Made by a program: the position numbers and the translations under genes. The notes beneath the pieces were generated by a model, which was not told where the DNA came from, did no database searches, and saw only the letters and a program-made list of their open reading frames with translations. Of a stretch of DNA of 13,115 bases, positions 1 through 8,670 are shown piece after piece. Every line of letters begins with the position of its first letter. Position 1 is the stretch's first letter. Source of the stretch: an uncultured Phycisphaerales bacterium (lineage in GTDB: Bacteria > Planctomycetota > Phycisphaerae > Phycisphaerales > UBA1924); the NCBI GenBank assembly GCA_937871415.1, contig CALMQD010000090.1, positions 1-13,115 on the forward strand. Direction: 5' to 3'.

Positions 1-35
1 AGCACCACGTTAGCCCCGAGACGCTCGCGGCCTTT

Positions 36-69
36 GAACGGTGCGCCGGCGGGGCGGGGCGCGCCGTTC
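36..69. repeat. GC-rich inverted repeat downstream of the exoprotein gene
   Basis: The arms are GAACGGTGCGCC (36-47) and GGCGCGCCGTTC (58-69), around a 10-base GC-rich loop. Eleven of twelve positions are Watson-Crick pairs; position 42 against 63 is T:G. In RNA that is a G-U wobble if the plus strand is transcribed and an A-C mismatch if the minus strand is. No T-run follows on either strand, so it is not a canonical intrinsic terminator. It could be a back-up 3' structure, or the end of a convergent gene lying left of the window. Confidence 0.4.
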
Positions 70-100
70 GAACCCGGGGCGCGGCGCCCGAGTCAGCGCA

Positions 101-130
101 AGAGAAACGCCCGCGTTCGTCACGCGGGCG
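101..130 (-). terminator. Intrinsic terminator of the exoprotein gene
   Basis: Read on the minus strand, a perfect 9-bp stem (CGCCCGCGT at 108-116 paired with ACGCGGGCG at 122-130) encloses a 5-base loop and is followed at once by TTTCTCTT. It starts about 65 bases after the TGA stop of the exoprotein gene. Position, stem strength and the imperfect T-tract together fit Rho-independent termination of the minus-strand transcript. Confidence 0.7.
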
Positions 131-195
131 CTGAGGGAAACGTGCGAGAGCGGCGTTGCCGCGCCGCCCGACGGACGGCGTGCCCGTCCGCGCCG

Positions 196-3100
196 TCAAC
201 GCATCGAGAGCGTCTCGGGCGACCGGGCCTGCGAGCGGATGATCGACTCGAAGTTCGCGACCGAGCCCACGCCCGCCGGGCGGACGTCCTTGAGCAGGAT
301 GTTCTTCGAGGTCTGGAGTTCGCGCGGCGTCAGGCCGAGGGTTTCGAGGACGTCGAGGAACTGCGCGAGCTGCTCGAGATAGTCCTTGCTCTGCGCCTCC
401 TCGCTCGTGTTGTCCACGTACGCGCGGAACTGCAGCGGGTCGACCTCGCCGGTGACCTGCGGGTTCTCCGAGCGGTAGCGCCGGACCGATCCGAGCAGCG
501 TCGACTTGATCTCCTCCGAGCGGGAGACGCGGCGCGGCTTGCCCTGGTCGTCGAGCACCTTGTTGCCCGCCTCGTCGACCAGGTCGGTGTTGAAGATGCG
601 GTCGTAGCTTCGCAGCAGGGCCGCGACGCGCTCACCCGGCAGGCGGTTGACGACGGTCGTGTACTGGCTGGACCGCTGGCCGCCCTTGCCGGGCATGTCG
701 TTGAAGACCGCGCGGCCGATGAGGAAGTCGAGGAGTTCCTCGGTCGTCGGGTTGCGCGGGATGATGCCGATGTTCTTGAGGTCTTCCATCTCGGCCTGAC
801 CGATGGCGGTCTCCTGGCCCACGTCGTTCTGTCGCGTCTCGCGAGGAATGGCCCCGGCGATGGCGTCGGCGAAGTTCGTGTTGGTCGGGCCGTCGGCCTT
901 GAGATCGAGCGTGACGAAGTTGCTCGGGGCCGAATCGATGTCCGTGTTGGCCAGAGGGCCGAACGCGCGGAAGAGGAAGCCGCCGAGGGTCGAGTTCACG
1001 TCGCCCGAACCGGTCGAGGTCGAAAAGACCGGCTCGGTGCCGGCGCCGATGGCGGTGGGCGCGACGGAGAAGTCGATCACGCCGCCGGCGACGATGTCGG
1101 TGCCGGTATCCACGCCGACCTGGGCGAGCTGGCCCAGGATCTGCGAAGCCTCGCGCCGGTTGATCATGATGCTCGGCGCGTGCACCGAGATGTCACGCAG
1201 CGCGGAGAGGTCGCCGATCACGGCGGAAGACCCGGCGTTGATGGCGAGGTTGCCCGCGGCCGTGAGCTTCTCGTTCTTGCCCATGCGGAACGTGTTCGAC
1301 ACGTTGAAGGCGAAGGTCGTCGAGGGGCTCGAGATGATCTGGCCCGACGCGTTGCGGGGGCGGACGATGATCGACGCGACGCGCGGCACCTGCGTGTGCC
1401 CGTCGATGCTCAGGCCCGGGTCGTAGTTGAGGTAGAGATTCCCCAGCGCGAACTGCGAGCCCACGTCTCGCGCGAAACTGATCACCGGCAGCGGGCTGGT
1501 GGTCGACGCGAGCGTCGTGTCGGTCAGGACCGTCAGGCTGCGGTTGGTGTTGCCCTGGCTGTCCACCGTGTTGTTGAAGTTGATGAACGACTCTCGCATG
1601 CCGCGGATGCGCACGTCGTTCGTCAGGCGGACGGGGTCGTTGAATGTCGCGTCACGCGTGTCCACGGTGATATTGGCCCCGATGCGCGTGATGCCGTCGG
1701 CGTTGGTCGTCAGGCTCTTGAGCGCCCGCGTGCCGCCGACCGTGCCGTCGAAGATCGTCAGGCCCGAGTTCGAGGTGTTGACCGTGAGCGAGCGGCGGCC
1801 GGACTCGGAGTCGATCTTGCCGTTGAAGGTGATGTCGTTGCCCGCGATGGTCACGTCGCGCCGCAACTGGACGTCGGAGTTGAAGACCACGTCCTGGGTC
1901 GCGGGGGCGGTGACGTTCGCGCCCAGACGCACGGCGTCGATCCCGTCCGAGGCGCCGTCGGCGTTGGCGTTCATCGTGATGCCGCCGGTGTCGGTCGTCA
2001 CGCCCGAGTTGAGCGTGATGGCGTTGTCGGCCAGCACGTCCAGGGCGTTGAAGGTCGAGGCCGAGCCGTTGAAGACGACGGCGCCCTGGTCGGCGGTCGC
2101 CCGCAGGCTGGTGACGCCGACGATCGAGTTGGAGTTGGAGGCGGTGATGCCGTTGACCACCAGGGCCGCGGTGTTCCCGCCGCCGATCGTCAGGCCGGTC
2201 GCCGTGATCCGGGCGAGCTCGGCGCCGGAGATGACCATGCCGTCGGTGCCGATCCCGAGCGTGATGGTGCCGGCGTTGGATCGATCGATCGCGACGCTCC
2301 CGGCGCCGGCGTTGATGTTGCCGTTGAGCAGGAGGTTCGACGCGTTGATGGTGATCGGGTTGCCCGAAGACAGGACGGTCACGCCCGAGGGGACGTTGAG
2401 CACGCCCTGGCCCGAGCCGTCGGAATCGGCGGTGATGACGATCGGCCCGTCCGCCGACAGGTTGTCGTTGACGACGATGTCGCTGACGGCGCGGAGCGTC
2501 ACGGCCCCGGCGGCGTCGATGCCGCCGGCGGTCGCGTCGAGCGTCAGCGTCCCGGCGGAGGCGATGACCCGGCCGTCGGTGATGGCCAGGTTGTCCATCG
2601 TGTCCGAGTCGTTGTCGCTGTTGGCCTCGAGCACCATGTTGCCCGTCGTCGTGGTCAGGTTGCTGGCGACGGTGATGCCGTCGGCGGCGATCGCCGAGAG
2701 GGCCCGGAAGGTCGACGCGCCGCCGGAGAACGTGATGCGGTCCGCGGCTTCGAGCCGGAGGTTGGCGATGTTGGCCGATTGACCGGCCGTCACGCCGCCG
2801 ACATTGATGTCCGTCGTCTGGCCCCCGCCGATGACCAGGTCGGGCGCGGTGATGTTCATCAGTTCCGAGCCGGTGATCGTCATGTCGCCCGAGCCGGTCC
2901 CGATGCCGATCGAGCCGTTGTTGGCCCGCGTGATCGTGAGGTCCGCGGCGGAGGTGTTGAAGATGCCGGAGATGTCGATCGCGTCGGTGATCAGCTCGAT
3001 GCCCGCCGTGATGCCGCCCGTCGACGCCGAGCCCACGCCGGCGATGTTCATCCCGGTCGTGAGCGAGTTGCCGATGCGGAGCGTGGCGGCGGAGATGCGG

Positions 3101-6100
3101 CTGAGCTCGTCGGCGGAGATCTGCATGTCGCCCATCGCCGAGCCCAGGCCGATCGTGCCCATGGTGGCCCGGCGGATGGAGACCGTGCCGGCGCCCGACG
3201 AGATGCTGCCGTCGAGCACGAGGTCGGCGGCGGTGAGCGTGAGGTCGTTGCTCCCGGTATTGATGGTCTGACCGGACGCGAGCGTGAGCGTCCCGTTGCC
3301 GTCGGCGTCGGCGTCGGCATTGAGGATCGCGGCGCTGGCGGTGTTCGTCACGTTCGCGTTGAGCGTCAGCCCGTCGTCGGCGTTGATGGTCAGGGTCTGG
3401 CCCGACTGCGCCGTCTCCAGGATGATCTGACCGTTGGCGTTGAGGGCCATCGACCCGGGGGACGAGATGCTCGAGCCGAGGATGATGTCGGCGTTGGAGT
3501 TGACCGTGAGCGAACCCGCGGCGACGACGCCGCCGGTGGTCGCGGCCAGCGAGACGTTCCCGCCCATCGGCTCGGTGCTGAGCACGATGCCGTCGGCGAT
3601 GTGCAGGCGGTCGTCGGTGTCGGCCGCGTCGTCCGCGTCGCCGTCGAGCGTCAGGACGCCCTGCGTCGCGGTGAGATTGACATCCACGGTGATGCCGTCG
3701 TCGGCCGCGGCCGTCAGCGCCTCGAACGTCGACGCCGAGCCGTTGAACGTGATCGTGGCGTCGTCGCGGGTGGCGTCGAGGTTCAGCAGGTTGAAGTTGG
3801 CGGTGTTGGCCTCGGTGACCCCGGCGACGGTGATGCCGGTGACATTGCCGCCGCCGAGCGTGACCCGGTCGCCCGTCATGCGCTGCAGTTCATCGCCGGA
3901 GATGGTCATGTCGCCGGTCGCCGTGCCGACGCCGAGCGTGCCGGCGGCGGATCGGCCGATCGCGATGTCGTCCATGCCCGAATCGAGCGTGCCGTCGAGG
4001 GTCAGGTCGGAGGCGTTGATCTCGATGTTGCCCGAGGTGGTGGTGATCGAGTTGCCGGCCTGAACGGTGATCACGCCGTCGGACGAGACGATCGCGTCGC
4101 CGTTGTCGGCGGAGATATTCTCGGTCACGCTGATCGCGCCGGTCGCGCCGACGGTGAACGCGTCGGCGTTCCAGGCGTCGCTCATCCCGACCGTGCCGGT
4201 GTTGTTGAAGCGCACCTGCCCCATGTCGGAATCGAGGTTGGCGACGACGTCGCCGGTGTTCGTGACCCGCACGCCGGTCTTGCCGCTGGCGATGAGCGCG
4301 GTCGTCGCGGTGTCGATCGCGGTCGTCCCGCCGATCTCGCCGTTGTTCGAGGTCAGCGTGATCTGCGACCCGCTGAGGGTGCCCATCGGCCCGCCCATGT
4401 CGGCGGTGTCGTCGATGTCGCCGTCCGCGGTGATCGAAACGGCGCTCGCGGTCGAGATGGAGACGTTGTCGCCGATCGTGACCGCGCCGCCGGTGCCCGG
4501 GCCGCCGGAGTTCATCGTGTCCGCATCGGCGAGGATGTCGATGGTGCCGCTGGTGGATGTGACGCTGGACGACGGGCCGAACGCGACGTCGTTGTCGGCG
4601 CTGATCGAGATCCCGCCCGTGGCGGAGGTCACGTCGGCGTTGACGTTGATGTCGCCGGCATCGCCGCCGGTGGCCGTCAGGTTCACCTGGCCGGCGCCGG
4701 AAGACGCGATGTTCTCGCTGACCGTGATCGGACCGCCGGCGCCGATGTCGACGCCCACCGCGGTGATCCCGTCCACCATCCCGACCGAGCCCACCGTGAG
4801 CGCGTCGGCCTCATCGACGATGAGCGAACCCGCGGCGTTCGCGGCGAGGATCGCCACGCTGGTATCGAGGTTCACGTTGCCGGCGCTGATGACCAGCAGC
4901 CGGCCGTTGCTCCCGCCGACCGTGGCGTCGACGGCCATGTTGGATCCGTCGATCGCGCCGGAGGAGTCGAGCGTGAGGGTCTTGTTGTCGGCGAGCGTGA
5001 CGCCGTTGTTGAACGTCATCGCCCCGCCCAGCACCGTCAGCGAGTAGTTCTCGCCCGAAAGATCGATCGCGCCGAGCGAGCCGATGTTCACGGCGCCCGC
5101 ACTCGCCGAGCCGACGGTCACGGTCCCGCTGGAGTCCAGGTTCGCCAGGTCCGCCGTCGTGATGGAGAACGATCCGCTCGCGTCGTTGAGCGCGACGGTC
5201 GTGCCGTTGGTGAGGGGGGCCAGGGTGATGTCGCCGCCCGAGACCGTGCCGAGCACGTCGACGTCGTCGGCGCGGAACGTGAGCGACTTCGTGGACTCGG
5301 CGCCGGCGATCTGCATGGTCCCGTCGGTGTCGCGGACGTCGATCTGGCCCGCGGCGCTCGCGGAATCCGCGTTGTTGCGGGCGCGGACCGTCACGGGACC
5401 GCCGTAGGTGTTCGCGGCGTCGAGGATGATGTCTCCGCCGGCGTCGTTGAGCGTCTTGAAGGATGCTTCGTCGCCGACCGCGATCGGGCCGGAATCCGTG
5501 ATCCCGGTCTCGGAGGTGACCGAGAGATCGCCGCCGATGGTGGAGGCGCCGAGGTCGATCGCGCCGACGGAAGAGACGTCCGCGTTGCCGCCGGTCCCGA
5601 CCGTGTGCAGCGTGATCGTGCCGCCGATCTCCGACGAGAGCACCGAGAGGTCGGCGTCGTTGAGCGTCGAGGTGAAGTCGGCATCGCCGGTGACATCGAG
5701 CCCCAGGGCGGAGACGTCGCCCGCGGCGCTGACGGCGAAGTTGCCGCCGACGGTGCCGAAGAAGTCGATCGCGCCGTCGGCGAGGAAGTCCGCGTCGCCC
5801 GAGGCCGAGACGAGCGGCACAGATGTGCTCGCCGCCTTGGTCTGGATGAACATGTCCGAGCCCATGCCGGTCGTGGTCAGCGAGAGGTTCGGGGTGTCGA
5901 TCGCGAGGCGCTGCGCACCGGAGCCGATGTCGCCCGCCGCGCTGAGCGTCACCGAGTTGGCGGCGGTGACATTGGTCGCGAAGTTCTCGGCGATGACGGC
6001 GCCGCCGGTGCGCAGTTCGAGGTTGGCGGCCTGACCCGTCGCGTCGACGTTCCCGACGGTCATCGCGCCCGACATCGAATCGCCGATTACCAGGGTGCCC

Positions 6101-8340
6101 GCGGTGATGTCGTCGACCTCGTTCTGGCCGATGTTGAAGTCGAGCACCGTGGCCGTGGCGACGCCGATCGTGCGTCCCGCGTTGGGCAGCAGGTTCACCG
6201 TGCCGGCCCCGGCGTCGATGTTCATGTTGCCGCCGAAGGTCACGTCGTCGGCGCGGAGCGTGATGGTCCCGTTGCTGGCCGTCAGGGTGCCCGCCATCGC
6301 GTCGTCGATGTTGCCGCTGTTGGCGGTGAGCGAGAGCGAACGGGCGTTGCCGACGGTGATGCTCTCGGTCGCGATGGAGCCGCCGGTCACCGCGAGGCTG
6401 TAGGACTGGGCCGAGGTGTCGATGGCGTTGATGTCGACGGCGCCGGTGCCGTCCGAGCGTCCGATGCTCAGCGTGCCCAAGCCGTTCATGCCGGCGAGTT
6501 CGGTGTCGCTGACGTTGAACGCGCCGGTCGCGCCGGCGCCGACGCCGACCGTGCTGTTCATCGCCGTCGGTCGGAGCGTGATGTCGCCCGTGCCGGACTG
6601 GATCGAGCCGCCGGCGGCGAGTTGGAAGTCCATGCCCTCGACCAGAACGTTGCCGTTGTTCGTGTCGATCGAGCCGGCGATGCCGATCTGCACGGAGCCC
6701 ATCGTGGGGTTGGGATCGACGTTGCCGCCCGAGCCGTTGTTGGCGAGCAGGTTGACGTCGAGCGTGCCGGACGAGGACTTGATCGTGCCCGCGACGATGA
6801 CGTTGTTGGCGGCGCGCAGGGTGAGCGAGGCCGGACCGCCGCCGGTCTTGTCGATGACCGCCGCCGCGGCGACGGTGATGTCGCCCGAGTCGGCGCCGGC
6901 GCCGCCGGTGATGATCTCGACGCTCGTGCCGTTGCTCAGCGCGAGGTTGACGTCGTCGACGTCAACGACGGCGGTGGCGCTGGGGGTGAAGGTGTCGGGG
7001 TCGCCGCCGCTGAACGAGCCGTTGGACGTCGAGCCGACCTGGTCGATGGTGACGTTGAAGGGGTCCATGAGCCAGGACCCGCCCTTGCCGTTGGAGGCGG
7101 CGGCGTTGACCTGGGCCCCTCGGATGTCGATGGTGTTCTTGCCGGAGGTCTCGACGAGGCCGCCGTCGCCGTTGAGTTCGCCGCCGCGGGCCGAGGCCTT
7201 GCCCGAGAAGGACGTGTGGTCGTCGGACCAGACGACGACCTGCCCGCCGTCGCCGCGCCGGATGGCGTCGGCGCGGATGTTGGAGTTCTGGACGATGGTC
7301 TTGGTGGAGTGCGCCAGGTCGCCCTGGCCCTGCAGGCCGCCGCCGATGTTCACGGTCCCGCCGCCGTTGCGTCCGGAGGCGTCGATCGAGGCGTCGACGA
7401 CGGCGATGCGATCGCCGGTGACCTGGATGACGCCGCCGAAGCCGCCGGCCTTGCCGTTGCGGGCGTCGAGCTTGCCGGAGATGCTCACGTCGCCGCGCCC
7501 GCGCGCCTGGACGTCGATGTTCGAGGCCTGAACCGTGCCGGTATTGCGGACGGCCAGGGAGTACATGTCGCCGGCGACGATGCGGGCGGTGCCGCCCTTG
7601 GCGCTGACGATGCCGGAGTTGACGACGCCGGTCCCGGGCTGAGTGCCGGCGGGCGAACCCTGGGGCGTGACGCGGACGGACATGACGCCGCCGCGCTCGT
7701 TGAGGACGATGTCGTCGCCGGCGACCATGGCGATGACGCCGCGATCGACGCTGACGACGCCCGCGTTGCTGACGTTCTTGCCGATGAGGGCGGCGACGCC
7801 GCCCGCGGCGGCCGTGATCCGGCCGGAGTTCGTGACCGCGCCGTTCACGCCGGTGAAGTTGTTCCTGCCGACGTTGAAGTCCTGGTTGGAGATGTTGGCC
7901 GCGGCGGCGTATATCCCGCCGACGTTCACGAGGGCCCCGTTGCCGAAGTAGACGCCCGCGGGGTTGACGATGTAGACGATGCCGTTGGAGGTCAGCGTGC
8001 CGTTGATCTTGGTCGGGTCGGCGGAGGTGATGCGGTTGAGCACCTTCGACGCCGCGCTGGGCTGGATGAACTGCACCGTCTCGTTGCGGTGGATGTCGAA
8101 GCTGGAGTAGTTGATGATCGTTCTGTCGGCCGCGACGATCTTCGTGAGGTTCCCGTCGCGCGTGAATGTCGCCGAGCCCTGCTGGACCTGCTCGCCCTGC
8201 GGCGCCGCGAAGAGGTCGGTGGCGGTGAACCCGCAGGTGAGCAGCGCTACGCCGGCGCCGGCCCACGCGTACTTGCCCAGGCTCAGGCCCACGACCCCGC
8301 CCCGCGACCAAGGCTTGACGCTGCAATCGGAACGACTCAT
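196..8340 (-). CDS. Giant filamentous-hemagglutinin-like TPS exoprotein (TpsA type)
   Basis: A 2714-residue secreted adhesin-type protein, the passenger of a two-partner secretion pair. The ATG at 8340 is chosen because AGGAGA lies 5 bases upstream and a signal peptide follows directly (hydrophobic core about 24-38, likely cut after LFA at 43-45). Residues 46-200 are the hemagglutinin-activity/TPS domain: INYSSFDI, FIQPSAASKVLNRI and NPAGVYFG at 126-133. Residues 300-430 carry the family's GGG.V.IGG, GDGGQVVVWSD, VETSGK and WLMDP (423-427) motifs. From 430 to about 2490 the chain is a Gly/Ala/Thr/Asp-rich beta-helical stalk. A module with a GDM.IS..EL.RI....L.IGGG core recurs in it, with three diverged copies near 600, 720 and 1040 and four clear ones from 1459 on. 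The last 215 residues are charged, probably helical, and match no toxin or anchor I recognise. The 9097-11128 gene (stop at 9077) should be its transporter. The TPS assignment is firm; a role in adhesion or contact is inferred. Confidence 0.93.
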   Translation of the reverse strand: MSRSDCSVKPWSRGGVVGLSLGKYAWAGAGVALLTCGFTATDLFAAPQGEQVQQGSATFTRDGNLTKIVAADRTIINYSSFDIHRNETVQFIQPSAASKVLNRITSADPTKINGTLTSNGIVYIVNPAGVYFGNGALVNVGGIYAAAANISNQDFNVGRNNFTGVNGAVTNSGRITAAAGGVAALIGKNVSNAGVVSVDRGVIAMVAGDDIVLNERGGVMSVRVTPQGSPAGTQPGTGVVNSGIVSAKGGTARIVAGDMYSLAVRNTGTVQASNIDVQARGRGDVSISGKLDARNGKAGGFGGVIQVTGDRIAVVDASIDASGRNGGGTVNIGGGLQGQGDLAHSTKTIVQNSNIRADAIRRGDGGQVVVWSDDHTSFSGKASARGGELNGDGGLVETSGKNTIDIRGAQVNAAASNGKGGSWLMDPFNVTIDQVGSTSNGSFSGGDPDTFTPSATAVVDVDDVNLALSNGTSVEIITGGAGADSGDITVAAAAVIDKTGGGPASLTLRAANNVIVAGTIKSSSGTLDVNLLANNGSGGNVDPNPTMGSVQIGIAGSIDTNNGNVLVEGMDFQLAAGGSIQSGTGDITLRPTAMNSTVGVGAGATGAFNVSDTELAGMNGLGTLSIGRSDGTGAVDINAIDTSAQSYSLAVTGGSIATESITVGNARSLSLTANSGNIDDAMAGTLTASNGTITLRADDVTFGGNMNIDAGAGTVNLLPNAGRTIGVATATVLDFNIGQNEVDDITAGTLVIGDSMSGAMTVGNVDATGQAANLELRTGGAVIAENFATNVTAANSVTLSAAGDIGSGAQRLAIDTPNLSLTTTGMGSDMFIQTKAASTSVPLVSASGDADFLADGAIDFFGTVGGNFAVSAAGDVSALGLDVTGDADFTSTLNDADLSVLSSEIGGTITLHTVGTGGNADVSSVGAIDLGASTIGGDLSVTSETGITDSGPIAVGDEASFKTLNDAGGDIILDAANTYGGPVTVRARNNADSASAAGQIDVRDTDGTMQIAGAESTKSLTFRADDVDVLGTVSGGDITLAPLTNGTTVALNDASGSFSITTADLANLDSSGTVTVGSASAGAVNIGSLGAIDLSGENYSLTVLGGAMTFNNGVTLADNKTLTLDSSGAIDGSNMAVDATVGGSNGRLLVISAGNVNLDTSVAILAANAAGSLIVDEADALTVGSVGMVDGITAVGVDIGAGGPITVSENIASSGAGQVNLTATGGDAGDINVNADVTSATGGISISADNDVAFGPSSSVTSTSGTIDILADADTMNSGGPGTGGAVTIGDNVSISTASAVSITADGDIDDTADMGGPMGTLSGSQITLTSNNGEIGGTTAIDTATTALIASGKTGVRVTNTGDVVANLDSDMGQVRFNNTGTVGMSDAWNADAFTVGATGAISVTENISADNGDAIVSSDGVITVQAGNSITTTSGNIEINASDLTLDGTLDSGMDDIAIGRSAAGTLGVGTATGDMTISGDELQRMTGDRVTLGGGNVTGITVAGVTEANTANFNLLNLDATRDDATITFNGSASTFEALTAAADDGITVDVNLTATQGVLTLDGDADDAADTDDRLHIADGIVLSTEPMGGNVSLAATTGGVVAAGSLTVNSNADIILGSSISSPGSMALNANGQIILETAQSGQTLTINADDGLTLNANVTNTASAAILNADADADGNGTLTLASGQTINTGSNDLTLTAADLVLDGSISSGAGTVSIRRATMGTIGLGSAMGDMQISADELSRISAATLRIGNSLTTGMNIAGVGSASTGGITAGIELITDAIDISGIFNTSAADLTITRANNGSIGIGTGSGDMTITGSELMNITAPDLVIGGGQTTDINVGGVTAGQSANIANLRLEAADRITFSGGASTFRALSAIAADGITVASNLTTTTGNMVLEANSDNDSDTMDNLAITDGRVIASAGTLTLDATAGGIDAAGAVTLRAVSDIVVNDNLSADGPIVITADSDGSGQGVLNVPSGVTVLSSGNPITINASNLLLNGNINAGAGSVAIDRSNAGTITLGIGTDGMVISGAELARITATGLTIGGGNTAALVVNGITASNSNSIVGVTSLRATADQGAVVFNGSASTFNALDVLADNAITLNSGVTTDTGGITMNANADGASDGIDAVRLGANVTAPATQDVVFNSDVQLRRDVTIAGNDITFNGKIDSESGRRSLTVNTSNSGLTIFDGTVGGTRALKSLTTNADGITRIGANITVDTRDATFNDPVRLTNDVRIRGMRESFINFNNTVDSQGNTNRSLTVLTDTTLASTTSPLPVISFARDVGSQFALGNLYLNYDPGLSIDGHTQVPRVASIIVRPRNASGQIISSPSTTFAFNVSNTFRMGKNEKLTAAGNLAINAGSSAVIGDLSALRDISVHAPSIMINRREASQILGQLAQVGVDTGTDIVAGGVIDFSVAPTAIGAGTEPVFSTSTGSGDVNSTLGGFLFRAFGPLANTDIDSAPSNFVTLDLKADGPTNTNFADAIAGAIPRETRQNDVGQETAIGQAEMEDLKNIGIIPRNPTTEELLDFLIGRAVFNDMPGKGGQRSSQYTTVVNRLPGERVAALLRSYDRIFNTDLVDEAGNKVLDDQGKPRRVSRSEEIKSTLLGSVRRYRSENPQVTGEVDPLQFRAYVDNTSEEAQSKDYLEQLAQFLDVLETLGLTPRELQTSKNILLKDVRPAGVGSVANFESIIRSQARSPETLSMR
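1930..3966 (-). repeat. Degenerate long repeat modules in the exoprotein stalk
   Basis: Four protein-level copies of one module begin near 3966, 3183, 2940 and 2290 on the minus strand (residues about 1459, 1720, 1801 and 2017). Their cores are GDMTISGDELQRM, GDMQISADELSRI, GDMTITGSELMNI and DGMVISGAELARI, each followed by an IGGG-like strand and a GVTA-like strand. The first, third and fourth copies continue into an ASTF.AL segment and then ITV or ITL. The second is cut short after about 80 residues. Successive starts are therefore unevenly spaced, at roughly 783, 243 and 650 bases. The copies have diverged at DNA level, so this is old duplication rather than fresh tandem expansion. Confidence 0.7.
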
Positions 8341-8345
8341 CCGCG

Positions 8346-8351
8346 TCTCCT
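8346..8351 (-). promoter_or_regulatory. Ribosome-binding site of the exoprotein gene
   Basis: AGGAGA on the minus strand lies 5 bases before the ATG at 8340. It decides the start: the frame stays open upstream to 8589, but the extra 83 codons are Arg-rich, would bury the signal peptide and have no such site. Confidence 0.8.
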
Positions 8352-8355
8352 GACT

Positions 8356-8481
8356 GGCCCCGTCGGGGCCCGCTCTTATCAACGACCGGCCCGTCTTCGA
8401 CAGCGGACCCGGGGTTACACCCCGCCCGCGACGAGCAGGGCGCTCGGAACTCTCTGTTCGCGCTCGTGGTCCCCACGAGCG
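8356..8481 (-). promoter_or_regulatory. Structured 5' leader: three short-loop hairpins
   Basis: Three perfect hairpins, each with a 3-base loop, occur within 126 bases just upstream of the ribosome-binding site. Their arms are CGCTCGTGG/CCACGAGCG (8461-8481, 9 bp), CGGGGT/ACCCCG (8410-8424, 6 bp) and GGCCCC/GGGGCC (8356-8370, 6 bp). The last ends only 4 bases from AGGAGA on the mRNA. None is followed by a T-run, so they are not terminators. They could shape ribosome access or mRNA stability. No known riboswitch class was recognised, and GC-rich DNA makes some hairpins by chance. Confidence 0.4.
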
Positions 8482-8562
8482 GTCATGTCTCGTCGAAGTA
8501 CGCCAGCCCCCGTCCGGCTCATCGCGCTCGTCGCGGAGCGAAACGCCGGGTCGAGCGCGGCG

Positions 8563-8576
8563 TGTCGCGCGCGACA
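8563..8576. other. Perfect 14-bp palindrome in the leader region
   Basis: TGTCGCGCGCGACA is a perfect palindrome with no spacer. It could be an operator half-site pair, but its CG-alternating core makes chance occurrence plausible in this base composition. Confidence 0.25.
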
Positions 8577-8670
8577 GCGGGGTCAACATTTACCCCGGCC
8601 GGTGCGCGCGTTCAAACCCCGGACCGTTCCGGAGTCTGCCGACGCCTCCATCGCTGCAAACCCCGCTCGG

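Noticed and set aside
199..850. The exoprotein C-terminus as a contact-dependent-inhibition toxin with an immunity gene
   Set aside because: No VENN-type boundary, pretoxin domain or nuclease-like motif was seen, and no small immunity gene follows before the terminator within the window.
1930..3966. The repeats as a CRISPR array or transposon
   Set aside because: They are in-frame, diverged protein-level modules without short identical DNA repeats, spacers or terminal inverted repeats.
8341..8589. An 83-codon N-terminal extension of the exoprotein
   Set aside because: It is Arg-rich, has no ribosome-binding site and would bury the signal peptide. The ATG at 8340 has AGGAGA at the right distance.
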